A stretch of 37,569 nt of DNA from Pseudoprimorskyibacter sp. (GCA_029251265.1 JAQXDR010000127.1:1-37569), one strand, 5' to 3'. Counted from the first letter of the stretch, positions 7,929 through 16,761 are shown. Notes: generated by a model not told the origin, from the sequence alone. Numbers and translations are program-made.

Positions 7929-8075
7929 CGGCCGGCTCCTCGTCGGTTTGGCGCCCACGGAGCGCCCGGTTGCGGGTATTGGTGTCCCGCGTGTGCAACT
8001 CGCAGGCGTGACTGTCAAGCACATGCTGCTCTGGGTTTGGAAAAGTTGTGCCAAATTATGCAGTGTTTGACCCAA

Positions 8076-8106
8076 AAAAGGTTTGCCTTGATCCGGCAGA
8101 CCTTTT
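8076..8106. terminator. Terminator-like stem-loop upstream of thrS
   Basis: A 12-bp stem (8076-8087 with 8095-8106) with a 7-base loop. As plus-strand RNA it is fully paired with one G-U; as minus-strand RNA it has one C-A mismatch but is followed by six U's. If thrS is transcribed from beyond it, it could be an attenuator; if the TTGACA at 8013 is the promoter, it only insulates the two divergent units. Confidence 0.4.
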
Positions 8107-8194
8107 GAAAAAAACGCGATGCTTTGCAGGGGGCGTCGATCCTTTGCAGACACGGCGCTGAAAATGCGATTTGACCGTTTGACTAAAAATCTGC

Positions 8195-8213
8195 GTATCA
8201 AATGCGTTGATAC
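8195..8213. promoter_or_regulatory. Palindrome upstream of the 8265 hydrolase
   Basis: GTATCAA-N5-TTGATAC is a perfect 7-bp inverted repeat, 19 bases in all, ending 51 bases before the ATG at 8265. Its size and location fit a dimeric repressor or LysR-type operator. No cognate regulator is recognisable close by. Confidence 0.45.
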
Positions 8214-8264
8214 CCGCGCTTGAGCTATGCTTACTAAGGCAAACGAAATCGGAAAGGTCGTAAC

Positions 8265-9023
8265 ATGACGCAAGATAGCTCTTTGGTGCAATATCTTGAC
8301 GGGCCGCAGGGCCGTCGATTGGCCTATGTCGCGCACGCAGGGCGCGGTCCTTGCATCGTTTTTCTGTCTGGGTATTCCTCAGATATGGAAGGCACAAAGG
8401 CCGTGCATCTTGACGCTTGGGCACGTGCGCAGGGGCGGGCCTTTCTAAGATTGGATTATTCCGGACATGGCCAGTCATCAGAAGCATTCGTTGACGGGTG
8501 CATCGGGGATTGGGCAGATGACGCAGAGGCCATCATCCGGGCCGTGACAGACCAGCCCATCGTGTTGGTGGGCTCGTCCATGGGGGGATGGATTGGCTGT
8601 TTATTGTCGATACGATTGCCTCGGATCGTTGGCTTTGTCGGTATCGCGGCGGCCCCCGATTTTACCGAAGATGGCCTGTGGGCCAGCTTTGATGACTCCC
8701 AACGTGCACGCCTGATGGAGGATGGGATTCTCATGGTGCCATCTGAATATGAAGCCCCTTATCCCGTCACACGTAAAATTATCGAAGACGGACGCGACCA
8801 CCTTGTTTTACGCAGTCCTTTGCCGATGTCTTGGCCGGTGCGTCTGTTGCAAGGCACGGATGACACTGACGTGCCGCCGGCGGTCGCGCAAGCGCTGCTG
8901 GGACATATTGAGGGTGCAGACGTCCGTATGACATTGGTCAAACACGCCGATCACCGGTTTTCATCGCCCGCCTGTTTGCGACTGATTGAATCCGCCATTA
9001 CAGAAATCGCACCTTTGGATTGA
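8265..9023 (+). CDS. Alpha/beta hydrolase (ABHD10-like)
   Basis: A 252-residue soluble alpha/beta hydrolase. The nucleophile elbow is VGSSMGGW with Ser105; the oxyanion region is [11 protein letters not shown]; the typical LDYSGHGQS strand-loop follows. The acid is probably in GTDDTDVP and the histidine in KHADHRFS. This set of motifs resembles the ABHD10-type esterase/thioesterase branch, whose members remove acyl groups from small molecules or proteins. No substrate can be read from sequence. GGAAAGG precedes the start. It heads a plus-strand run of five genes; a palindrome lies upstream. Confidence 0.85.
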   Translation: MTQDSSLVQYLDGPQGRRLAYVAHAGRGPCIVFLSGYSSDMEGTKAVHLDAWARAQGRAFLRLDYSGHGQSSEAFVDGCIGDWADDAEAIIRAVTDQPIVLVGSSMGGWIGCLLSIRLPRIVGFVGIAAAPDFTEDGLWASFDDSQRARLMEDGILMVPSEYEAPYPVTRKIIEDGRDHLVLRSPLPMSWPVRLLQGTDDTDVPPAVAQALLGHIEGADVRMTLVKHADHRFSSPACLRLIESAITEIAPLD

Positions 9024-9111
9024 CGTGACGGCGGATTTTTTCGGCATTGCCAGCGCGCATGGCCCTGCTTAGCCTGCGGAATGTGTATTCGGGTTTCAAC
9101 AGGGGCATGCG

Positions 9112-10098
9112 ATGATTGTTTTGCGTATCTTGGCAATTTTGATTTTGGTCATTGCTGTAGGTATCGGTGGCCTTTGGCTTTTTGGTCCGAGAGAGCCCGT
9201 CGATCTGGACGTCACTTTTGATGAAAGGCAACTGGACAGCGGTGTTGACAGCTATCTTTTGGGGCAGGAAGAGCAATTTGACGACATAACCGAGGGTGTT
9301 GAAAAGCGTGTGATCTGGGCAGATGCGCCCGATACCAAAACGCCTGTTGCAATAATCTATATTCACGGGTTTTCGGCCACATCCGAGGAAATCCGCCCGG
9401 TTCCAGATTTGGTCGCGCAGGCCTTGGGGGCGAACCTGTACTATGCGCGCCTTTCAGGGCACGGGCGCAGCGGTGACGCTATGGCAGAGCCGCGGGTTCG
9501 CGATTGGGCCCACGACATGGCCGAAGCGCTTGCCGTTGGCAAAGCCATCGGGGACCGCATTTTTGTTATTACAACGTCAACTGGGGGTACGCTGGGAACC
9601 TTGGCGGCAAGCAGACCCGAGATGGCTGCAATGATGGACGGTTTGATTCTCGTCTCGCCTAATTTCAAAGTTGCCAATCCGCTGGCACAGATTTTGACGT
9701 GGCCCGGTGTTCGCTGGTGGGGGCCAACTGTTGCAGGGCCAGAACGCAACTGGACTGACCAAACGAAAAATGCCGAGCACGCCAAATACTGGACGACAAC
9801 CTACCCAACAATCGCGACCATTCCAATGGGAGCTTTGGTCAAAGCCGTACAAGAGTTGGATCATGGTAAAATCAAAACGCCAGCGCTCGCCGTGTTTGAT
9901 CCGCGTGACGAGGTTGTTGATCATACCGCCACCGAAAGTATCACGGCAGATTGGGGTGGACCAATCCAGATCGAACGGATCACAACGGGTAATGGCGACG
10001 ATCCCGCCCATCATGTAATTGCCGGAGATATCATGTCACCAAGCAAGACTGCACCCACCGTGGATCTTATGGTGAACTGGATCAATGCGTTGCGGTGA
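9112..10098 (+). CDS. Membrane-anchored alpha/beta hydrolase
   Basis: A 328-residue alpha/beta hydrolase with an N-terminal hydrophobic segment (about residues 3-24), so it is either membrane anchored or exported. The core starts with IIYIHGFSATSEE, then RLSGHGRSG; the nucleophile elbow is TTSTGGT with Ser156, in which threonine replaces the usual first glycine of GxSxG. The Asp is probably in FDPRDEVV, the His in PAHHVIAGD near the C-terminus. Substrate unknown. Its stop codon shares a base with the start of the VOC gene (TGATG), so these two are translationally coupled. Confidence 0.82.
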   Translation: MIVLRILAILILVIAVGIGGLWLFGPREPVDLDVTFDERQLDSGVDSYLLGQEEQFDDITEGVEKRVIWADAPDTKTPVAIIYIHGFSATSEEIRPVPDLVAQALGANLYYARLSGHGRSGDAMAEPRVRDWAHDMAEALAVGKAIGDRIFVITTSTGGTLGTLAASRPEMAAMMDGLILVSPNFKVANPLAQILTWPGVRWWGPTVAGPERNWTDQTKNAEHAKYWTTTYPTIATIPMGALVKAVQELDHGKIKTPALAVFDPRDEVVDHTATESITADWGGPIQIERITTGNGDDPAHHVIAGDIMSPSKTAPTVDLMVNWINALR

Positions 10099-10526
10099 TG
10101 GATCAACGGGTTAGCCTCATCACGCTGGGCGTGACTGATCTAGCGGATGCTGCAAGGTTTTACGACGCATTGGGCTGGACCAGAGCGGATGATGCCGAAC
10201 CAGGTATTGTCGCCTATGATCTGATTGGTCAAAGCTTGTGCCTTTATCCGCGCGAACATCTTGCCAAAGACATAGGCATCCCGGTCGAGGCCTTGGGCAC
10301 AGGTGGAACAACCTTGGCGTATAATGTCGAAACCGCAGCAGATGTCACGCGCTTGACCGAACTGGCACTGGCGGCCGGGGCCAAAGTCCTGCGACCGGCA
10401 GGCAAGGTATTCTGGGGCGGAACGATTTCCTATATTTCTGATCCAGACGGCCATATATGGGAATTTGCCCATAATCCGTTTTCCGCCTTGGGGCCGGACG
10501 GCGCATTCAGATGGGGTGGATATTGA
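10098..10526 (+). CDS. VOC-family (glyoxalase/bleomycin-resistance fold) protein
   Basis: A 142-residue protein of the vicinal oxygen chelate superfamily. Two beta-alpha-beta-beta-beta modules can be seen: the first begins VSLITLGVTDLADAARFYDALGW, the second ends with YISDPDGHIWEFAHNP, the standard metal-site strand with Glu. VOC proteins include lyases, dioxygenases and resistance proteins; many small ones like this have no known substrate. The ATG at 10098 overlaps the hydrolase stop by one base; a GTG one codon earlier is also possible. Confidence 0.85.
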   Translation: MDQRVSLITLGVTDLADAARFYDALGWTRADDAEPGIVAYDLIGQSLCLYPREHLAKDIGIPVEALGTGGTTLAYNVETAADVTRLTELALAAGAKVLRPAGKVFWGGTISYISDPDGHIWEFAHNPFSALGPDGAFRWGGY

Positions 10527-11158
10527 GCCGCAGGAAACCCGGCAGCATGCGGGCGCTGGAGCGTCTGGGAAGAGAGCCTTTGGGCCGCTATTTTTATATG
10601 CGTGATTTTCTAATGAGCGAAATCAGCGCCTTTCACGGTGTGCCGAATGTACCGAATATCCCTGATTTAGCGTTGTCGCGTGGGCAGGAATTGGCAAAAG
10701 CGCTGCTGGACCCTTTGCAAGAAACCTTTGGCAGGATCGCTGTGCGGTCAGGTTATCGTTCGGCCGAGTTGAATGCTTATGGCAACAGGCACAATTTGAG
10801 TTGTGCCCAAAATGACAACCCAATGGAATGCCATGTCTGGGACCAGCCCCAGATCGAGGTTGCCGGCGCATCGGTTGTGATCCCTTGGTTCGCGCGCAGG
10901 TACGCGCAGGGCCGGGACTGGCGTGATCTTGCTTGGTGGTTACACGACCACCTGCCGTATTCGGAACTGTGCTTTTTCCCAAAACTTTGTGCGTTTAATC
11001 TGGTTTGGCGACCGGTTCGAAAACGCTGTATCTACAGCTATATCACGCCACGTGGATATTTGCTGCGATCTGGTGCTGAACCGCAAGAAACAGTGATAGA
11101 GCGGCAGGCGCGTTACGCTGATTTTCCATTTTTCCGTGCACTGCCCTGTTCGTTATGA
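10511..11158 (+). CDS. Uncharacterised protein with peptidase M15-like traits
   Basis: A 215-residue protein that I cannot name. Its middle reads like an M15-type D-Ala-D-Ala/L,D-peptidase fold: IAVRSGYRSAELN (residues 76-88) matches the VRSGYRS strand-turn of those enzymes, and ECHVWD (106-111) stands where a His and an Asp would bind zinc. The second zinc histidine expected near the C-terminal strand is not evident (FNLVWRP there), and the spacing of H108 and D111 is shorter than usual, so it may be inactive or different. There is no signal peptide. The start at 10511 overlaps the VOC gene by 16 bases; ATGs at 10547 or 10598 are alternatives. Confidence 0.65.
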   Translation: MGWILSRRKPGSMRALERLGREPLGRYFYMRDFLMSEISAFHGVPNVPNIPDLALSRGQELAKALLDPLQETFGRIAVRSGYRSAELNAYGNRHNLSCAQNDNPMECHVWDQPQIEVAGASVVIPWFARRYAQGRDWRDLAWWLHDHLPYSELCFFPKLCAFNLVWRPVRKRCIYSYITPRGYLLRSGAEPQETVIERQARYADFPFFRALPCSL

Positions 11159-11248
11159 CGAATTCGTACCACATGTGCGTGTTGTTCTGGCCAATCAAAG
11201 CCAGAAGGGATAGACACCTGTTTTTTGAACAATTCACCTGACCCTACC

Positions 11249-12199
11249 ATGTCCGCAATATCGGCTGATCTAACACAAAGCTTTTTTGACCGTTTGGACA
11301 GGGCGCAGGACGACCGCGTCCTTGGCACGCGTCTTAAGGGTGTTTTGTCCCCTCGTGCCAGAATTTGGAGCCATTGGGGCAGTACAGATGGCCCATCCGA
11401 GGCAGAGATGGCTGTTCTTCCTTTGATGCAGGCTTTGGAAGGGGGGCGTCTGGATGGTGAAGATTTGATCTGGATGGGCAAACATGCACGCGTTGCTGCG
11501 GGTCGTTGGCGATTTTCGGGACGCATGGTGCGTGATGGGCCCTTGGGCCGTGCATCCGGCAGCGCTGTCTCAGTCCGGATCGCATCCGAGCTTTACCTGA
11601 TAGATGATATGGTTGCGGAGGGCGTGGTGGTTATGGATACTTCGACGGCTTTGCTACAGGCAGATATTGGGCTCAAAGAGTGGGCACGCGGTCGTGCCAT
11701 GACAGTTGAGGCCAAACTGCCAGAGCCCCCGCAGGCAACCGCGCAGAATGTCTGGGCGGATGGCTGGGCACAGCTTTTGCAGTTGGGAATGTCCAAAGGC
11801 GTTGGGGCGATGGCGGCCCAGTATGCGCAGGGTTGCGTGGTGGACTGGCCGGGGGCACGCGTGGCTCATGGGCGTGGCGAGGTAGAGCAGTTTTGGTCAA
11901 AGCTGCGCAATGCCTTGCCTTCGGCGAAATTTACCTTGTGTCACCGGGTAGGGCGGTCCGATCCAATGATGCCCCCGCGGGCGTCGGTGCGCTGGCGCCT
12001 AACCGGAAAACATGACGGGTGGGGACTATTTGGTGCGCCCACGGGTGCCATGGTGTCTGTTGTGGGTATCAGTCAGGCCGAGTTTGGCGATGATGGCGTG
12101 AAGCGCGAATTCACCGTTTTTGATGAGGCCGCTGTTTGGGCACAGATTTTTGCGCAGACCGGGGCGGTTGATGACCGCACCTGCGCCGGGCCGACCTAA
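11249..12199 (+). CDS. Two-domain SnoaL-like (NTF2 fold) protein
   Basis: About 316 residues with two consecutive SnoaL/NTF2-like domains. The first covers roughly residues 1-150 (FFDRLDRAQDD, then ARIWSHWGSTDGP). The second runs from about 170 (WAQLLQLGMSKGVGAM) to the end, closing with REFTVFDEAAVWAQI, very much like the end of SnoaL-type ester cyclases. Such folds act as cyclases or isomerases or simply bind ligands; no product gene cluster surrounds it, so no function is proposed. A TTG at 11225 in frame is an alternative start; neither has a good ribosome site. A bidirectional terminator follows. Confidence 0.75.
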   Translation: MSAISADLTQSFFDRLDRAQDDRVLGTRLKGVLSPRARIWSHWGSTDGPSEAEMAVLPLMQALEGGRLDGEDLIWMGKHARVAAGRWRFSGRMVRDGPLGRASGSAVSVRIASELYLIDDMVAEGVVVMDTSTALLQADIGLKEWARGRAMTVEAKLPEPPQATAQNVWADGWAQLLQLGMSKGVGAMAAQYAQGCVVDWPGARVAHGRGEVEQFWSKLRNALPSAKFTLCHRVGRSDPMMPPRASVRWRLTGKHDGWGLFGAPTGAMVSVVGISQAEFGDDGVKREFTVFDEAAVWAQIFAQTGAVDDRTCAGPT

Positions 12200-12204
12200 A
12201 CGGG

Positions 12205-12240
12205 CATTCAGGCAGATGCATATCTTCTGCCTGAATGTTT
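12205..12240. terminator. Bidirectional terminator between convergent genes
   Basis: A perfect 12-bp inverted repeat CATTCAGGCAGA / TCTGCCTGAATG (12205-12216 and 12226-12237) with a 9-base loop, followed by TTT on the plus strand. It sits exactly in the 50-base gap between the ends of the SnoaL-like gene and pepF. Confidence 0.8.
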
Positions 12241-12249
12241 CTGGTCGTT

Positions 12250-14061
12250 TTAGGCTTCCATCGATTCCAGTTCGTCAATCATATCTGAAATCATGCCCAG
12301 GCCTTTGTCCCAAAAGGTTGGATCACTTGCATCCAATCCAAAAGGCGCAAGCAGGTCTTTGTGATGTTTTGATCCGCCTGCGCGTAACATGTCGAAATAC
12401 TTGGCTTGAAACCCGTCGGGTTGTTCTTGGTAGACCGCATAAAGCGCGTTCACCAGACCGTCGCCAAAGGCGTATGCATAAACATAGAACGGCGAATGTA
12501 CGAAATGCGGGATATAGGCCCAGAAGGTTTCGTATCCGTCGACAAAATCAAACGCAGGCCCAAGGCTTTCTGCCTGCACACTCATCCAAAGCGCGTTGAT
12601 GTCATCTGGCGTAAGCTCGCCCGAGCGGCGGGCATCATGTAGTTTGCACTCAAAGTCATAAAAGGCAATCTGACGAACAACGGTGTTTATCATGTCCTCG
12701 ACCTTACCCGCGAGCAGGATCTTGCGCTCGGCTTGACTTTCAGCGGCATCCAACATGCGCCGAAATGTCAGCATCTCGCCAAAAACGCTGGCGGTTTCGG
12801 CCAATGTCAGCGGAGTTGACGACAAAAGCTCGCCCTGACCTGCGGCCAGGACCTGGTGTACTCCGTGGCCAAGTTCATGCGCCAAGGTCATGACATCGCG
12901 TGGCTTGCCCAGATAGTTCAGCATGACGTAGGGATGCACATCCGTTACGGTCGGGTGCGCAAATGCCCCCGGCGCCTTGCCGGGTTTGACGCCTGCGTCG
13001 ATCCACCCGTCTTCAAAGAACGGGCGCGCGATGTCTGCCATCTCGGGTGCAAATTCACCATAGGCGGACATGACAAGATCACGCGCCTCTTGCCAGTCCA
13101 CAATGCGATCGCTTTCCATTGGCAAAGGGGCATTGCGGTCCCAGACCTGCATGCGTTCGAGGCCCAGCCATTTACGTTTAAGGTCGTAATAGCGATGCGA
13201 TAGTTTCGGATAGGCCTTTACCACGGCATTGCGCAGGGCCTCTACGACCTCCGGCTCTACATGGTTGGACAGATGGCGGCCGGTTTGCGGTGTTGGCATT
13301 CCGCGCCAGCGATCCATAATCTCTTTTTCTTTGGCTTGCGTGTTGTGCACGCGCGCAAAGGTTTTGATGTTTTTGGAAAAGACCCGTGCCAGTTCGCGCG
13401 TGGTGGCCTCGCGGATTGTGCGGTCCTGCTCGGTCAACAGATTCAAGGTGCCTTCGATGTTGCGGGTCTCTCCTGCGACTTCGAATGTCAGACCGGCAAT
13501 GGTTTCGTCGAACAAACGTTCCCATGCGTCGCCGACCACACCAAGATCATGCAAAAACTTTTCTATCTCGTCTGAAAGCTGGTAGGGCTTCATTGCGCGA
13601 ATTCGCTCGAACACGGGTGCGTATCGTGCAAGCGCGGCATTCTCTTTCAGCAACGCCGTTAAAGCGTCATCGTCAAGCCGGTTCAGCTCTAGCGTGAAAA
13701 ATACCAAGGGCGTTGTGTGTTCTGTTAATTGCGCCTGACAATCAGAGAGAAATTTTGCACGGTCTGCGTCGGTTGTAAGCTGGTAATACCGCAGCCCTGC
13801 GTAGGACATAATGCGTCCGGCTTTCGAATCTATTGCTTCCTGACGCTGCACGCATGTCAGCAATTCCGAGGCAGACAACTCTGCCAGTTTGCCCTCGTAA
13901 TCTGCAGCAAAGTCCGCACAGGCGCTTTTTAACCAGTCAAGGTCGTCTGATAATTCACTTGAGTCCGGGTCTGGATACAGGTCCGTCAGATCCCAAACCG
14001 GCAGATCGCCCAGGGGATATGCTCCGGTATCAGTAACAGCGTCACGGGGCAGGTTGGTCAT
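12250..14061 (-). CDS. pepF: Oligoendopeptidase F (M3 family)
   Basis: A 603-residue zinc metallopeptidase of family M3B, which cuts short peptides in the cytoplasm. The zinc site is HELGHGVH with His395, Glu396 and His399; the third ligand is Glu422 in LTLAETASVFGEM. The helical N-terminal half carries the family motif YAGLRYYQ, and the C-terminal part has HFVHSPFYVYAYAFG, which forms the substrate channel in M3 enzymes. The length is right for PepF. The ATG at 14059-14061 is preceded by a GGAGATAA-like site. It ends at a shared terminator; the DNA ligase gene upstream ends only 52 bases away on the same strand, so co-transcription is possible. Confidence 0.93.
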   Translation of the reverse strand: MTNLPRDAVTDTGAYPLGDLPVWDLTDLYPDPDSSELSDDLDWLKSACADFAADYEGKLAELSASELLTCVQRQEAIDSKAGRIMSYAGLRYYQLTTDADRAKFLSDCQAQLTEHTTPLVFFTLELNRLDDDALTALLKENAALARYAPVFERIRAMKPYQLSDEIEKFLHDLGVVGDAWERLFDETIAGLTFEVAGETRNIEGTLNLLTEQDRTIREATTRELARVFSKNIKTFARVHNTQAKEKEIMDRWRGMPTPQTGRHLSNHVEPEVVEALRNAVVKAYPKLSHRYYDLKRKWLGLERMQVWDRNAPLPMESDRIVDWQEARDLVMSAYGEFAPEMADIARPFFEDGWIDAGVKPGKAPGAFAHPTVTDVHPYVMLNYLGKPRDVMTLAHELGHGVHQVLAAGQGELLSSTPLTLAETASVFGEMLTFRRMLDAAESQAERKILLAGKVEDMINTVVRQIAFYDFECKLHDARRSGELTPDDINALWMSVQAESLGPAFDFVDGYETFWAYIPHFVHSPFYVYAYAFGDGLVNALYAVYQEQPDGFQAKYFDMLRAGGSKHHKDLLAPFGLDASDPTFWDKGLGMISDMIDELESMEA

Positions 14062-14113
14062 GGTTATCTCCGAATTCGTTTGATCTGCAGCTAAGGGCGC
14101 ACAGGCCCAAGGT

Positions 14114-15706
14114 TCAAGTGGTGTTGCGCATCAAAGCCTTTAATTCTGTCAAAGTATTGGCCTCGGACGCGGGTTTGTCCTGTCTCCATCGCAAAATACG
14201 CGGGAACCGTACCGCGACACCGGATTTATGACGCGAAGACGGCTGGATCCCTTCGAACGCCAATTCAAAAACCAGATCGGGATCGACCTGCCTGACGGGG
14301 CCAAACCTGTCGCGAGTATGTGCACGAACCCACTTTGTTATATCGCTGAACTCGGCATCTTTCAGACCCGAATACGCCTTTGCAAACGGGACCAGTGCGC
14401 CATCATTCCAAACCGCAAACGTAAAGTCCGTGTACAGGGTCGCACGGCGCCCGTGTCCGGCCTGAGCATAGATCATGACCGCATCGATTGTCATCGGATC
14501 CAGTTTCCATTTCCACCAATCGCCCCGTTTGCGACCCTGGGCGTAGGGACTGGATCGACGTTTGATCATTAATCCTTCGGCAGCGGCCTTTCGGGCCGAT
14601 GTTCGGGCCTGCGCCAAACCGTCCCAATCTTGTGCGTCAAGCGTTGGTGCTAAATCAATTGCGGCCGCTTCGGGTAGACCGCCCACAAGTTTGACGAGGG
14701 CCTCCCGTCGAAAGGATAGTGGCGCTTGACGCAGGTCGGCGCCCGACTGCTCAAGCAGATCATACGCAATCAGCCTGACCGGAAAATCTCTTCGCATCTT
14801 TGCAGTTACTGATTTTCGGCCAAGGCGTTTTTGTAAGTCGGCGAAAGAACGGGGTACTGGTCCGTCACGCACCAAAAGCTCTCCATCCAGAACGGTTCCG
14901 TCGGGTAGGAAATCCTGAGTATCCGAGAATTCGGGAAAACTATCGGTGATAAGGTCCTCGCCACGAGACCAAAGGGACACAACGCCATCGCGCTGTATTA
15001 ATTGCGCGCGAATACCATCCCATTTCCATTCTACCTGCCAGTCCTGTCTTGGGCCCAACGTCTTGACATCTATGTCAAGGCCATGTGCAAGGCAGAAGGG
15101 ATAGGGTCGGGTGAGGGCCGCCTCGGTGCCCGTGCCACGAATGAGAGCGTCAAATTCGATGGTCATGGGATCCCAGTTTCCCATTAACCGGTGCGCCAAT
15201 GCAGCAGCGTCTTCGCCTGTGGCTTTTGCAAGGGCACGGGTCATCAGCTTGCGACTCACACCCAGCCGGAACCCACCAGTGATGAGTTTGTTGAACACCA
15301 AACATGCCTGTGGGGACAGCTGATCCCAAGCTGATAAGATTGCACGTTTACGGTCATCAGGTTCCATCAGGGAAATAGTACGCAGCGTGTCAATCCAATG
15401 GGTCAGTGATTGATCATTTGTCCGGGTTGGTGGAGGCTGCACCAAAGCGAGGGTCTCGGCAAGATCACCCACGATCGCATAGCTTTCTTCAATGATCCAA
15501 AGAGGTAGATTTGCGGCCTCGGCGGCCCATTCCCGAAGAAGCGTTGTCGAGACTGCGCGTTTGGGTCTTTTGCCGGCAAACAACGCTATGGTCCACAGCT
15601 TGTCTTGATCAGATGCCGTCATGAAATATGCGGACAAGGCGTCTATTTTGGCAGAAGTTCTGGTCGTTTCGTCCAATGCAGTAAATAAAGATGAGAATGC
15701 CTTCAT
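14114..15706 (-). CDS. ATP-dependent DNA ligase (ligase-exonuclease module)
   Basis: A 530-residue ATP-dependent DNA ligase. Residues 1-190 are the N-terminal DNA-binding domain; the adenylation domain has motif I EWKWDGIR with Lys228 as the AMP-accepting lysine, then motif III-like VLDGELLV, LIAYDLLE, LMIKRRSSPYAQG, and motif V in WWKWK; a C-terminal OB domain ends near FPRILRWRQDKP. It joins nicks using ATP, alongside the NAD ligase LigA, and is thought to act in repair. Its ATG overlaps the stop of the upstream exonuclease as ATGA, with GAGGAGG as ribosome site. This pairing is the ligase-associated module; the matching Lhr-type helicase and phosphoesterase are not in the window. Confidence 0.93.
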   Translation of the reverse strand: MKAFSSLFTALDETTRTSAKIDALSAYFMTASDQDKLWTIALFAGKRPKRAVSTTLLREWAAEAANLPLWIIEESYAIVGDLAETLALVQPPPTRTNDQSLTHWIDTLRTISLMEPDDRKRAILSAWDQLSPQACLVFNKLITGGFRLGVSRKLMTRALAKATGEDAAALAHRLMGNWDPMTIEFDALIRGTGTEAALTRPYPFCLAHGLDIDVKTLGPRQDWQVEWKWDGIRAQLIQRDGVVSLWSRGEDLITDSFPEFSDTQDFLPDGTVLDGELLVRDGPVPRSFADLQKRLGRKSVTAKMRRDFPVRLIAYDLLEQSGADLRQAPLSFRREALVKLVGGLPEAAAIDLAPTLDAQDWDGLAQARTSARKAAAEGLMIKRRSSPYAQGRKRGDWWKWKLDPMTIDAVMIYAQAGHGRRATLYTDFTFAVWNDGALVPFAKAYSGLKDAEFSDITKWVRAHTRDRFGPVRQVDPDLVFELAFEGIQPSSRHKSGVAVRFPRILRWRQDKPASEANTLTELKALMRNTT

Positions 15707-16716
15707 TCACCGGCCTCCTCATTGCCAAATTCGGTTGGTACAATTTGCGAATACCAGCCATTTTCATTAAGATATTTGTTGAAAATATCGGTGTAACCAT
15801 GCGTGCAATATATATTTTCAGCATTTGTAGATTTGATTGCATCAAGCAGACCATTCCAATCAGCATGATCTGACATGACAAATCCGCGACCAACGCCGCG
15901 CCGCCGCCGCACACCTCTTAATTGCATCCACCCAGAGGCAAATCCAGTGGATATTGGCCCCAGCTTTTTTTTGGCCCAAGCCGCATCGACCGCCGAAGGC
16001 GGGGCGATAACAAGCGCGCCTTTGGGAATCTTGTCAAGCTCGGAAACTGATTGCGTTTTGGGCAGTGTGACGCCAGCCTCGCGGAGCACACGATTTGTTC
16101 CCTCGACAGCGCTGTGGGTCAGGATCGGGCCGATATCAGGATTTACGCAATGCATGAGCCGTTGTGCTTTGCCCAAGGAATACGCACCAATGATTGAGGT
16201 CAGTCCCAAGCTGGCATTCTGTCGCCACCAGTTATCAATCTGTGCTCCAATCTGGGCTTGAGGCAGCCAATTGAAGACAGGGAGGCCAAAGGTGCATTCG
16301 GTGACAAAGCTATGACAGATGACAGGTTCAAAAGCCTCACAAAGCCCATCCGCTTCGGTTTTGTAATCTCCCGAGATGACCCAGACCTGGCCTGCAACCT
16401 CTACCCGGACTTGCGCCGATCCCGGAAGATGTCCCGCTGGATGAAGCGATATTTGCGCCCCGCCAATTTGTCGTGGCGTCATGTATGTGAGTGGATCTAA
16501 CTTTACCTGTCCCAGCCTATGCCTCAACATGACACATGTGTCAGGCGTGGCGAGATATGCACCATGTCCTGGACGGGCGTGGTCTGCGTGGGCATGTGTG
16601 ATCACGGCACGGTCTACTGGCCGCCACGGGTCGATGTAGATGTCTGCTGCGGGGACATAAAGGCCACGGTTTGTAAACTGGATCATTGCTTCCATGTTAG
16701 GTAGATTAGTGCTCAT
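15703..16716 (-). CDS. Ligase-associated DNA exonuclease (MBL fold)
   Basis: About 337 residues, a metallo-beta-lactamase fold nuclease of the ligase-associated type. The metal motif is ITHAHADHARPG, followed by HPAGHLPGSAQ, ISGDYK, the TECTFG strand, and near the C-terminus MSDHADW and CTHGYTDIF; these belong to the beta-CASP-like arrangement of this family. It is expected to trim DNA ends before the partner ligase seals them. The ATG at 16714 is my choice; ATG at 16693 or 16684 would shorten it by 7 or 10 residues, while the longer frame to 16899 would invade the divergent aldolase. Ends with ATGA overlap on the ligase gene. Confidence 0.9.
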   Translation of the reverse strand: MSTNLPNMEAMIQFTNRGLYVPAADIYIDPWRPVDRAVITHAHADHARPGHGAYLATPDTCVMLRHRLGQVKLDPLTYMTPRQIGGAQISLHPAGHLPGSAQVRVEVAGQVWVISGDYKTEADGLCEAFEPVICHSFVTECTFGLPVFNWLPQAQIGAQIDNWWRQNASLGLTSIIGAYSLGKAQRLMHCVNPDIGPILTHSAVEGTNRVLREAGVTLPKTQSVSELDKIPKGALVIAPPSAVDAAWAKKKLGPISTGFASGWMQLRGVRRRRGVGRGFVMSDHADWNGLLDAIKSTNAENIYCTHGYTDIFNKYLNENGWYSQIVPTEFGNEEAGE

Positions 16717-16761
16717 CACTGATAGGGCCAGTCCCATACAGTTCCGAAAAAGGAGATTACA

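Larger units (their letters stand above)
7929..8264. other. Divergent promoter region of thrS and the 8265 hydrolase
   Basis: No gene is recognised here. On the minus strand a TTGACA hexamer (8013-8018) could serve thrS, though the -10 at the right distance is poor. A strong stem-loop (8076-8106) and a palindrome (8195-8213) are listed separately. Frames that cross the stretch are continuations upstream of thrS or antisense to the hydrolase. Confidence 0.5.

Noticed and set aside
7929-8336. N-terminal extension of thrS by about 136 residues
   Set aside because: The extension precedes a good GAGGAG site and the normal TGS start, and it is antisense to the 8265 hydrolase.
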